This document shows, in pieces, positions 24,049 through 31,265 of a stretch of DNA of 40,202 nt; position 1 is the first letter of the stretch, and every line of letters begins with the position of its first letter. The notes under the pieces were generated by a model. That model searched no databases. It saw only the letters and a list, made by a program, of their open reading frames with translations, and was not told the origin of the DNA. The stretch covers positions 1-40,202 of the forward strand of contig JAFRKN010000002.1 of assembly GCA_017431725.1 (NCBI GenBank), read 5' to 3'. The DNA comes from Candidatus Saccharimonadota bacterium (lineage in GTDB: Bacteria > Patescibacteriota > Saccharimonadia > Saccharimonadales > Saccharimonadaceae). The position numbers and the translations under genes are program-made.

Positions 24049-24720
24049 ATGAAAAAGCGTGGGCGGATAAAATTTAAAGTAAAAACTTGGCAATTATTGT
24101 TGGTTTTGGTACCACTACTTTTTTTGGATGCAACGCTTTTGCGATTAGATCATATTAAAATGGCAGAATTAAGGAGCGCGGTTTTAACGGCGGACGAAGA
24201 AGAAGATGATAAAAAGATTTCAGAAACTCTTGAAGAACTAAAAGATTTTGTTTTTTCGAATATTGTGATAAATGTGGTTGATGATAATGGTTTGCAGAAA
24301 GTAACTTTTGGAACGGGTCCATTTTATTTGGAACATCAATATATTAGAACGGCTAATGCGGCTTTGGAAGAAGCAGAAAAAAAATTAAATTCGGATAGTA
24401 ATCCGAATGGAAATATTTATCAATTAGCTTCGAATGTTTGTCGACCACAAGCTATTCAAAATGGTTGGACGTGGAATGACCCAAATTATATAAATTGTAT
24501 GATGACGGAAATTCAAAAATATCCAGCGGCAGATGAAATTCAAGATAAAATAATTGCGAGTTTGCCATCGACGGAGCTTTACCGAAAAAATTATGCTTCA
24601 CCGGTATGGGCACCGACTGTGACAGGATTTATGTTGTTAATCACGGTGGTTATTATTGTTGTAATTTTTATAAGGGTAATTGTTTGGATTATTCTGAGGT
24701 TGTCTCTGTTATTTATTTAA
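24049..24720 (+). CDS. membrane protein, unknown function
   Basis: The 223-residue protein has a basic N-terminus, an N-terminal membrane helix (about 13-32), an extracytoplasmic acidic helical region with two Cys (NVCRPQ and INCMM), and a C-terminal hydrophobic helix (about 190-218). TATAAT ends seven bases before the ATG. The NGWTWNDPNYINCMM segment looks conserved-style but I cannot name a family. It probably belongs to the lineage-specific membrane proteins of Saccharibacteria. Confidence 0.78.
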   Translation: MKKRGRIKFKVKTWQLLLVLVPLLFLDATLLRLDHIKMAELRSAVLTADEEEDDKKISETLEELKDFVFSNIVINVVDDNGLQKVTFGTGPFYLEHQYIRTANAALEEAEKKLNSDSNPNGNIYQLASNVCRPQAIQNGWTWNDPNYINCMMTEIQKYPAADEIQDKIIASLPSTELYRKNYASPVWAPTVTGFMLLITVVIIVVIFIRVIVWIILRLSLLFI

Positions 24721-24746
24721 ATGTAAGAAAAACCTCTAAAATCCTC

Positions 24747-24775
24747 TTGACAATTTTGGCATGTAACCATAAGAT
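24747..24775 (+). promoter_or_regulatory. strong promoter before the 24807 gene
   Basis: Perfect TTGACA (24747-24752), 17 bases, then TAAGAT (24770-24775). Confidence 0.75.
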
Positions 24776-24806
24776 AAGAATATATTAACTTAAGGAGGAA
24801 AGCTAA

Positions 24807-25010
24807 ATGGCTTACGAACATACCAACGGCAAGGGAGTCAAGTACTACCTTCACAAATCTGAAGTTACTCTTCGTGGTGGCAAGCCTCAAACTATTTATT
24901 TCTTTACTAAGGAAGAAAAAGGTGGTAAGGGAACCCCATGTGATCTTCCAGCAGATCGTATGGTTTGTGAGAACCCTCGAAATGGCTTCTTGACTCTAAA
25001 GAAGAAATAA
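24807..25010 (+). CDS. 67-residue conserved-type small protein, probably highly expressed
   Basis: MAYEHTNGKGVKYYLHKSEV... is basic and soluble, with two Cys (TPCDLP and MVCENP) and a Lys tail. It has a consensus -35, a near-ideal AAGGAGG ribosome site and its own terminator. Codons favour CTT, AAG, GGT and GCT rather than the AT-ending codons of neighbours, a sign of high expression. I recognise the style of a CPR-wide small protein but no function. Confidence 0.85.
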   Translation: MAYEHTNGKGVKYYLHKSEVTLRGGKPQTIYFFTKEEKGGKGTPCDLPADRMVCENPRNGFLTLKKK

Positions 25011-25022
25011 TTTTTAGGTGAT

Positions 25023-25055
25023 AAAAAAGTGTTGTAAAATTTACAACACTTTTTT
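25023..25055 (+). terminator. intrinsic terminator after the 24807 gene
   Basis: GTGTTGTAAA (25029-25038) and TTTACAACAC (25040-25049), with flanking A and T runs extending the stem. Confidence 0.88.
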
Positions 25056-25119
25056 GATGGATGAGATTGGTTAAAGAGTTTTTGTTAATATAAAAAATAA
25101 ACCCCTAAAGGGATTTTTT

Positions 25120-25196
25120 TGGTAGGGGTGCCTGGACTCGAACCAGGGACACTGCGTGTATAAGACGCATGCTCTGACCAACTGAGCTACACCCCC
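25120..25196 (-). tRNA. tRNA-Ile (UAU)
   Basis: A 77-base cloverleaf, acceptor GGGGGTG/CACCCCT (G1-U72 wobble), encoded CCA. The anticodon stem TGCGT/ACGCA encloses loop CTTATAC, giving anticodon UAU, which reads AUA directly. Val (UAC) would require a shifted loop and is not supported. Confidence 0.85.
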
Positions 25197-25267
25197 GTTG
25201 TTTCTATATTATATCATGGATATCTCTTGAATGATATAATTTGGGATTTTGATGATATAATATGGTT

Positions 25268-25696
25268 GTGGATAAAATGAAAAATAAGTTTAGGCAAATA
25301 CGATATTGGATGAAACATGATCTTTTTACCGTTTCGAATATTGTTTTGGTTTTGGCGATTTTGCTTTGTCTAGTTTGGACTTATCAATCAATTGTAGCGA
25401 TGTCGAGGAATTGGGAATTATCGGAAAGATTAACGGCGGAAAAGAAAGAGTTGGAACTTTTGAACATTGAGGTGGAGGCGGCGGAGCTTGAAAATGAATA
25501 TTATAGATCGGAAGAATATCAAGAATTAATGGCGAGAAGATATTTAGACAAAAAGCTGGAGGGAGAGAGTATGGTGGTGATGCCGGATAATACAGAAGAG
25601 GCGAAAAATAAATATCAAGAAGTTGAATATGAAATAACAGAAAAAAAATATTCAAATTTTCAAAAATGGATGATGTATCTATTTCCGAGTTATTAA
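25268..25696 (+). CDS. FtsB/DivIC-like septum protein
   Basis: About 142 residues: short cytoplasmic N-terminus, one membrane helix (about 22-41), a coiled coil (SERLTAEKKELELLNIEV), then YYRSEEYQELMARRYLDKKLEGESMVVMP, which matches the FtsB/DivIC pattern of a helix followed by a short conserved arm. The family bridges division proteins FtsL and FtsQ. TATAAT at 25256-25261 is immediately before an ATG at 25262 and six bases before GTG 25268; the leaderless rule favours 25268, but 25262 and 25277 are possible. Confidence 0.75.
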   Translation: MDKMKNKFRQIRYWMKHDLFTVSNIVLVLAILLCLVWTYQSIVAMSRNWELSERLTAEKKELELLNIEVEAAELENEYYRSEEYQELMARRYLDKKLEGESMVVMPDNTEEAKNKYQEVEYEITEKKYSNFQKWMMYLFPSY

Positions 25697-25738
25697 AAAT
25701 ACTTTAAATAAAAAAATGCTTATGTTATAATAAGAGAT

Positions 25739-26488
25739 ATGAAAAGGTTTAAGCGTGGCTTTACTTTGATTGAGGTGTCGCTCTTTTTGGCGTTGACTGC
25801 GCTACTTTTTGTAGGAATTGCGGTGGGGGTACAAAATTCGATTTATCAACAGAGGTTTAATGATGCGGTGCAGAATTTTGCAGAATTTTTGCGAACGGCT
25901 TATTCTCAAGTGCTGAATGTACAAAGTGAGGGGACTGGAAGGTCGGACAAAGCGATTTATGGTAAGTTGATTACTTTTAATGTGGATTCTGATACAGGAA
26001 AAAATGTGATAAATACATATAATGTGATTGGGGATGTGAGTAATAGTATTGGGACGGGGACAGCAATTGGTTTGCTGGAAGAATTGGAGGGGAATGTAGT
26101 AATAGAAGAGGAAGATGCGGGGGGCGGTAAAACATATACTCCGGTAGGGTTTGTAGAGAATTATACGCCGAGGTGGGGGGCGGCAATTCAAAAAAGTGAT
26201 GGCAGTAAAGATCCTTTTGTGGGGGCGTTATTAATCATTCGGCATCCACTTTCGGGGACTGTGTATACTTATGTGACAGATTCAAATGTGGTAAATGAAA
26301 ATAATTTTTCTGATGTCTTAAGTTCAGAAGAGGGAGGATTTAAAATAGATGCGGTAGACTTTTGTGTGAATCCGAATGGACCAGGTGAAGGTGGAGTGAG
26401 GCGAGATGTGCGAGTGGTAAATAATGCTAGAAATGCATCGGGAATAGAAATAGTTTCGGATGCGGAGAGTGCGTGCGAGAGAATATGA
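25739..26488 (+). CDS. type IV pilin-like protein (minor pilin)
   Basis: The 249-residue protein begins MKRFKRGFTLIEVSLFLAL: a seven-residue leader, Gly before the cleavage site, Phe+1 and Glu+5, then a hydrophobic stalk helix. The C-terminal region is extracytoplasmic with two Cys (DFCVNP and SACERI). TATAAT ends seven bases before the ATG. It starts an operon with two more pilin-type genes (26485 and 27338). Such trios resemble minor pseudopilins that prime pilus assembly. Confidence 0.88.
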   Translation: MKRFKRGFTLIEVSLFLALTALLFVGIAVGVQNSIYQQRFNDAVQNFAEFLRTAYSQVLNVQSEGTGRSDKAIYGKLITFNVDSDTGKNVINTYNVIGDVSNSIGTGTAIGLLEELEGNVVIEEEDAGGGKTYTPVGFVENYTPRWGAAIQKSDGSKDPFVGALLIIRHPLSGTVYTYVTDSNVVNENNFSDVLSSEEGGFKIDAVDFCVNPNGPGEGGVRRDVRVVNNARNASGIEIVSDAESACERI

Positions 26489-27336
26489 AAAAAGGGTTTA
26501 CTTTGATTGAACTTTCGTTGTCGATAGTGTTTATATCGATTCTTTCGATTATTATTGTGCTTTTGATTAATAATTCGATAGCTTCGTATCGGCGAGGGTT
26601 GACTCTTAACCAAATAAACACGGTGGGAATGGATTTGGTGGATGACATAAGGACGGTGGTACAGAGTTCGCCTGCAGGGGCAGTGGTAGGAATGTGCGAA
26701 GAATTAGAAAATGAGGATGCAAAAGAGGGTTGTAAAACAGATGGAGGAAGGAAATTTGTGTCGGTAGTGAAAAAGAATAATGGCGTACCGCTGTTTGGAG
26801 CTTTTTGCTCTGGGACGTATTCTTATCTTTGGAATTCGGGCTATTTCTTTAATGACGAGTACCGTGAAATAGTTGGAGATCAAAATTATATCAAAGAAAT
26901 TACGTATAATGACAATAAAACATTACCGCTTGATTATAAATTTAAATTACTAAAAGTGAAAGATCCAAAAAGGGCTGTTTGCCAGAATGCTATAAATGGT
27001 AATGATTATGATAGTAATATTTCTGATTTTGAGAGTGGAAAAATTAATCTTGGGCAAATAAATAATGAAATCACTTCGAATGACCTAGAGGAATTAATAC
27101 CAAGTAGTAATAGCAATTTAGCAATTTATGATTTTTCGGCAATGGCACCGGCGGTTAATGCATCGGGGAACGTGTCGTTTTATTCGATGTCGTTTATTTT
27201 GGGGACGGTGCAAGGAGGAGTAAATGTGATGGCGAGTGGAAATTTTTGTAAAGCTCCAGCAGAGACAAACGAAAACTTCAATTATTGTGCAATAAATAAA
27301 TTTAATTTTGCCGCGCAGGCAATTGGGAAAGGATAA
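26485..27336 (+). CDS. type IV pilin-like protein (minor pilin)
   Basis: The 283-residue protein begins MKKGFTLIELSLSIVF: a short leader, Phe+1, Glu+5 and a hydrophobic helix. The long ectodomain has several Cys (MCEE, GCKT, FCSG, VCQN, FCKA, YCAI), probably disulfide-bonded by the DsbA-like protein. The ATG overlaps the previous TGA (ATGA), the usual coupling here. The in-frame codon at 26473 is too early. Confidence 0.88.
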   Translation: MKKGFTLIELSLSIVFISILSIIIVLLINNSIASYRRGLTLNQINTVGMDLVDDIRTVVQSSPAGAVVGMCEELENEDAKEGCKTDGGRKFVSVVKKNNGVPLFGAFCSGTYSYLWNSGYFFNDEYREIVGDQNYIKEITYNDNKTLPLDYKFKLLKVKDPKRAVCQNAINGNDYDSNISDFESGKINLGQINNEITSNDLEELIPSSNSNLAIYDFSAMAPAVNASGNVSFYSMSFILGTVQGGVNVMASGNFCKAPAETNENFNYCAINKFNFAAQAIGKG

Positions 27337-27337
27337 G

Positions 27338-28669
27338 ATGAAAAGAGGAGACAAAAAATTGAATTTCAAAAAAGGAGCAGCGTCGTTTTATATCGTGGCG
27401 TTTTCGACTTTGATTTTGATTATTGTGGCAGCAAGTTTTATTGGAATTATCGTTTCGGAAATTGCAAGAACTTCGAATGATGATTTGTCGCAATCGGCCT
27501 ATGACTCGGCGTTGGCGGGAGTGGAGGATGCAAAATTAGCATTTTATAATTATCAGAAATGTATTGAAGATAACCCAAGTTTGGCAGATGCAGATGGAGA
27601 AGAACCTGGTGATGAGAGCGAACTTTCTTGTGGAAATATAGTATATCTTATGAAGAATAATGATTGTGATATGGTGGCGAAAATTTTGGGACGAAAAATA
27701 AATAAAGATGAAGGCGTATTAATCCAGGAGGAGTCGGAAGGCGGGAATAATATGCAGCAGATGTATACTTGTGTAACAATGAAGACTGACTTGAGCGATT
27801 ATCGGGCGACTTTGTCGGCTTCGGACCCAGTGAAAGTGATACCAGCGAAATTTGATAAGGTAGCTGCTGATGAAATTCAGAAAGTAACGATTAGTTGGTT
27901 TTCGGGCGCTAATGCCAGTATGACGTTTGGAGGAGAGGATTCATTAAAATATAGTGATTTGAATTCAAATGGGATTTTTCATTCGAATGATGGCTCGAAT
28001 GAAGTTGTGCCTACGATTGCGTTGGGGATGGTGCAGACGGACAGCTCTTTTAATTTAAGTGATTTTGATGTAACAAAGAGCGGACAGACAAACCGAGGGA
28101 TGATTTATTTGGTGCCGACTAATAATAAACCGAATGAGGGTAATGATGATAAATATAAAGTTGCTAATGAGAATAATGTAGTGCCAGTTGATGGGTTTTT
28201 GAAGTCAAATGATAAAACAACAAAAAATTTGCCGTATGTTGTGAGTTGTGGTGGAGATGAAGGACAAGAATTTATCTGTTCGGCAACTGTGGAATTGCCA
28301 AAGCCGATTGGTGGAACGCGTAATGATAATACTTTTATGTTTATTGTATCTTTGCCATACGGTCCAAGTACAGATTTTGCACTAGAGTTTGAGTGTGGGG
28401 AAGGTGAAAATGCTTGTACGGAGACTGTCGTCAATGAAGATGGTACACCAACTGAGCAGCAAACTAAGCCAAAGCTAAAGGGTGTACAAGTGAGTATTGA
28501 TTCAACGGGTAGGGCGAACGATCTTTATCGGAGGGTTGAAGTGAGATTGTCACCGGCGAATGCGGCTAATCCTTATGCGCTTTATGGAATACAGTTACTT
28601 GGTAATGATGATGACAATAGTTTGTTACAAAAAGATTTGCATCCGACGAAGGAACACAATTTCAATTAA
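27338..28669 (+). CDS. PilX-like pilus-associated membrane protein
   Basis: The 443-residue protein opens KKLNFKKGAASFYIVAFSTLILIIVAASFIG, a hydrophobic stretch without the Glu+5 prepilin site. It is followed by SQSAYDSALAGVEDAKLA, the helix typical of PilX/PulK-like proteins encoded with minor pilins. The rest is a large extracytoplasmic domain with four or more Cys (NYQKC, LSCGN, NDCDM, YTCVT, VSCGG). AAAGGA lies before the ATG, one base after the previous stop. It is the last gene of the pilin operon. Confidence 0.82.
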   Translation: MKRGDKKLNFKKGAASFYIVAFSTLILIIVAASFIGIIVSEIARTSNDDLSQSAYDSALAGVEDAKLAFYNYQKCIEDNPSLADADGEEPGDESELSCGNIVYLMKNNDCDMVAKILGRKINKDEGVLIQEESEGGNNMQQMYTCVTMKTDLSDYRATLSASDPVKVIPAKFDKVAADEIQKVTISWFSGANASMTFGGEDSLKYSDLNSNGIFHSNDGSNEVVPTIALGMVQTDSSFNLSDFDVTKSGQTNRGMIYLVPTNNKPNEGNDDKYKVANENNVVPVDGFLKSNDKTTKNLPYVVSCGGDEGQEFICSATVELPKPIGGTRNDNTFMFIVSLPYGPSTDFALEFECGEGENACTETVVNEDGTPTEQQTKPKLKGVQVSIDSTGRANDLYRRVEVRLSPANAANPYALYGIQLLGNDDDNSLLQKDLHPTKEHNFN

Positions 28670-28681
28670 ACGTTTTAGCGC

Positions 28682-28710
28682 TTGACAAAAATTAGCTTTA
28701 GGTGTATAAT
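28682..28710 (+). promoter_or_regulatory. initiator tRNA promoter
   Basis: Consensus TTGACA (28682-28687), 17 bases, and consensus TATAAT (28705-28710). Confidence 0.9.
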
Positions 28711-28743
28711 GAGACTATACCAACTAGTTTGGTATAGGTTTGT

Positions 28744-28820
28744 CGTGGGGTAGAGCAGTCTGGTAGCTCGTTTGGCTCATAACCAAAAGGTCGCTGGTTC
28801 AAATCCAGCCCCCGCAACCA
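28744..28820 (+). tRNA. initiator tRNA-fMet (CAU)
   Basis: A 77-base cloverleaf with encoded CCA. The unpaired C1-A72 acceptor mismatch, the GGGCT-like anticodon stem region with loop CTCATAA, and the AGCAGTCTGGTAGCTC D arm mark it as the initiator. Confidence 0.95.
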
Positions 28821-28825
28821 AGTTT

Positions 28826-28891
28826 AATAATCAGATTGTAGTTCAGGTTGAGTTACCCCCCTAACTCAGCCTGAACTGCGGGCTGATTATT
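28826..28891. terminator. large terminator after tRNA-fMet
   Basis: Outer arms 28826-28834/28883-28891 (9 bp) and inner arms 28840-28855/28862-28877 (16 positions, one mismatch), followed by a T-run on the plus strand. It overlaps the stop of the converging flavoprotein gene. Confidence 0.85.
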
Positions 28892-30257
28892 TTTTCTTGG
28901 AAAGAAGAGCTTTGGCGGCTAGTTTGACGCCATAGTTATAACTGTTGAAAGGATGGGGAGTACTGGCGATTTCGAGGGCGGTAAAATTGTGACGAATAGC
29001 AATGGCAATTTCTTCGGCAATAAGCTCGGCGTTAGGTGCGACGATAGTAGCACCAAGAAGATGATTGTTTTTATCGGCGAGTAGTTTGATAAAGCCATAC
29101 TTAAAATCGTGGATTTTGCTAGCAGGAAGTTCTTCGAGTTTTAAGATGACTTTTTTGTATTTGCGGTCACGCTTAGTTAAATCGTCTTCGTTTAGACCTA
29201 CGGTGGCAATTTCTGGGAAAGTTTTGGTTTGGCGAATGAAACCTTGATAATTAACGGAATTTTTGGTTTTGTTGATGAGATTGGAGGCGAGAATTGAACC
29301 TTCGTAATCGGCGAGTTCGGTGGAAGAGGCTTTACCTAAAGCATCGCCGATGGCATAAATGTTTTTGGCGGAAGTTTGGAAGAATTTGTCGGTGATAATG
29401 CCGGAGTTTTTGTACTTGACACCGGCGTTTTCTAGACCATAATCTAAAATTGGTTGACTGCCAGTAGCAAGCACTACGCAGTCGGCGTGGACGACTTTTT
29501 CGGTGTTGGCATTACGGAAAATAATGCGTTTAACTGAATTGTCTTGTTCGAGGGCGACTACTTTGCAGCCTGGAAGAACCATGATGCCAAGTTCGTGTGT
29601 GAAATATTCGGATAGAGTTTCGGCGACTTCTTTATCTTCGTTTGGTAAGATGCGGCTGGAAGATTCGATGAGAATAACTTTGATACCGAGCTCGGCATAA
29701 TACGAAGCAATTTCGCAGCCGGTGGAGCCAGCGCCGACGACGACGGCTAATTTGGGTAGGCGACGAATTTTGATGGCGGTTTCTGGAGTTAGGTAGCTAA
29801 CGAGGTCGGTACCGGAAATTTCGAGAGTTTTGAGCGAAGAACCGGTAGCGAGAATAAAATTAGCGGCAGTGTATTTTTGGTCTTGAACGGCAATGGTGTT
29901 GTGGTCGAGAAAATTTGCAGGCCCGTTGATGCAAGTGATGCCAGCATCTTCAAAGATTTTTTGATTGTTGCCACCGGATTCGATGATAGTTTTTAGTTGC
30001 CTAGATACAGAAGAAGGGAGGCTAAAAGACAAATCCTGATGATTGAATTCGGGTAGAGCAGATATTTTGAAATAAGTGTGGGCAAAATCTAGAGCTACGG
30101 CATAGGGAACATCGCGAGTGTTGAGATTGGTGCCGCCAAAATAACGTTCTTCAACGATACCAACATGTTTTTTGGCTTTGGCAAGATTAAGTGCGGCGGC
30201 AGTTCCAGCTGGGCCACTGCCAATAACTAAATAATCAAAGTCATACTTTTTTCCCAT
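28887..30257 (-). CDS. FAD/NAD(P) oxidoreductase of the disulfide-reductase fold lacking the redox cysteines
   Basis: The 456-residue protein has the FAD dinucleotide fold (IGSGPAGTAAA, about 12-22), a second NAD(P) fold (VVVGAGSTGCEIASYYAELG), the FAD-contact motif NIYAIGDA, and the C-terminal dimerisation domain. In this family the active site is GGTCxNxGCxPSK; here it is GGTNLNTRDVP (41-51), with Asn44 and Asp49 exactly where the two Cys should be. The C-terminal His-Glu pair is also changed (HPFNSY). It therefore cannot act by dithiol chemistry and may be a simple NAD(P)H oxidase/dehydrogenase. It is the last gene of a three-gene operon. Confidence 0.88.
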   Translation of the reverse strand: MGKKYDFDYLVIGSGPAGTAAALNLAKAKKHVGIVEERYFGGTNLNTRDVPYAVALDFAHTYFKISALPEFNHQDLSFSLPSSVSRQLKTIIESGGNNQKIFEDAGITCINGPANFLDHNTIAVQDQKYTAANFILATGSSLKTLEISGTDLVSYLTPETAIKIRRLPKLAVVVGAGSTGCEIASYYAELGIKVILIESSSRILPNEDKEVAETLSEYFTHELGIMVLPGCKVVALEQDNSVKRIIFRNANTEKVVHADCVVLATGSQPILDYGLENAGVKYKNSGIITDKFFQTSAKNIYAIGDALGKASSTELADYEGSILASNLINKTKNSVNYQGFIRQTKTFPEIATVGLNEDDLTKRDRKYKKVILKLEELPASKIHDFKYGFIKLLADKNNHLLGATIVAPNAELIAEEIAIAIRHNFTALEIASTPHPFNSYNYGVKLAAKALLSKKK

Positions 30258-30259
30258 AT

Positions 30260-30502
30260 CTATATTATTTTATCACGATTTTCGTAAACATAAGCTAAAT
30301 CTTTGTGATATTTTTTTAGCTCTTTCGTGATAATCCTTTCTAAATCCTTTTTAGTAATGATATTTTTGGATTTTAAGATTTTTTTGGTTTGATCGATGGT
30401 TTTATTGATAAACATTTCGGCGGCGCCAGAAGGAATACCGAGTGCACGGGCATCAATTTTTAATTCTTTGATAAGAGATTTTTCGTCGAATTTTTCGTTC
30501 AT
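30260..30502 (-). CDS. 80-residue small helical protein
   Basis: The protein is Lys-rich, probably cytoplasmic and all-helical: ELKIDARALGIPSGAAEMFINKTID followed by LKSKNIITKKDLERIITKELKKY. It starts by ATGA overlap with the upstream membrane gene and ends two bases before the flavoprotein start, so it is tightly co-translated with both. The ARALGIP..AAEMFI and ITKKDLERII pattern resembles ATP-cone-like segments, but this is weak. No function assigned. Confidence 0.75.
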   Translation of the reverse strand: MNEKFDEKSLIKELKIDARALGIPSGAAEMFINKTIDQTKKILKSKNIITKKDLERIITKELKKYHKDLAYVYENRDKII

Positions 30503-31206
30503 GAGGTGACTCCAGGAATAATGATTAAAATAGCGAGTAGAAGGTAGAGAGTGCTAATGAAGACGCGGAAAAAGGTTTTGTTTTTGATACGAGATTTTTC
30601 TAATTCGGCGAGATTATGATTGGTGCTTTCGAGGGTATAAATGATAAAGAGGGGAATGACTGAAATAAAGATAAAGACAAGAATAAGAGCGGAAAAAGAA
30701 AGATAAGGAAAACTAAGTTTAGACATTTCAATGAAAGAGATAGTAAAGAGCGGAAGAGAGAAAAGTAATTCTGGTATGCCAGCGATAAAGCCGAGCAAAA
30801 AGGCGTCGGAACGATTTTTGGCAGTTTTGGCCTTTAGAATGAAGTTGTGGGCAGTTTTTCTGGAAATAAATAATTTGGTGCCAGACTCCTTTTTAAAATA
30901 AAATAAGAAAGTAGCAAAACAGAGAGCAATCATAATCCCAGCGAAAATAAAATTAAAAATAGCATTTTCAAAAATAATTTCGGTAGAAGAGAGCAAGTGA
31001 AAAATAGAATTGATAAAAATAAAAACTAATGCAAACATGATTTCGACGCCAAAAATGAAGAAAATGCTAAGGTCTTCGGCTTTTTTTCTGGAAAATTTTC
31101 CAAGATTGAAATGTGTAAAAAGCATAAAAATGCCAGGTATAAGCTTAAGGGACAACAAAATAAGCATAGCAAGAATAAGAATTCCCAAAGAGGTAAAAAC
31201 ACTCAT
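30499..31206 (-). CDS. polytopic membrane protein, DsbD/LysE-like topology
   Basis: The 235-residue protein has about six membrane helices in two halves of three, separated by a basic cytoplasmic loop (about 108-130, KKESGTKLFISRKTAH...KNRSD). The second half starts with GFIAGIPELLFSLP. This 3+3 arrangement is shared by CcdA/DsbD and LysE-type proteins, but no Cys is present, so electron transfer by thiols is excluded. TATAAT ends six bases before the ATG (leaderless). Co-transcription with the flavoprotein suggests a membrane-linked redox or transport unit; this is inference. Confidence 0.75.
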   Translation of the reverse strand: MSVFTSLGILILAMLILLSLKLIPGIFMLFTHFNLGKFSRKKAEDLSIFFIFGVEIMFALVFIFINSIFHLLSSTEIIFENAIFNFIFAGIMIALCFATFLFYFKKESGTKLFISRKTAHNFILKAKTAKNRSDAFLLGFIAGIPELLFSLPLFTISFIEMSKLSFPYLSFSALILVFIFISVIPLFIIYTLESTNHNLAELEKSRIKNKTFFRVFISTLYLLLAILIIIPGVTS

Positions 31207-31265
31207 GCTTAAATTATAACATAAAAAGGGTTGAAATAAAAAGGGGATGATGATAGTTTTGCGGC

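Noticed and set aside
25097-25119. Terminator downstream of tRNA-Ile
   Set aside because: CCCT/AGGG gives only a four-base stem; plausible but too weak to list.
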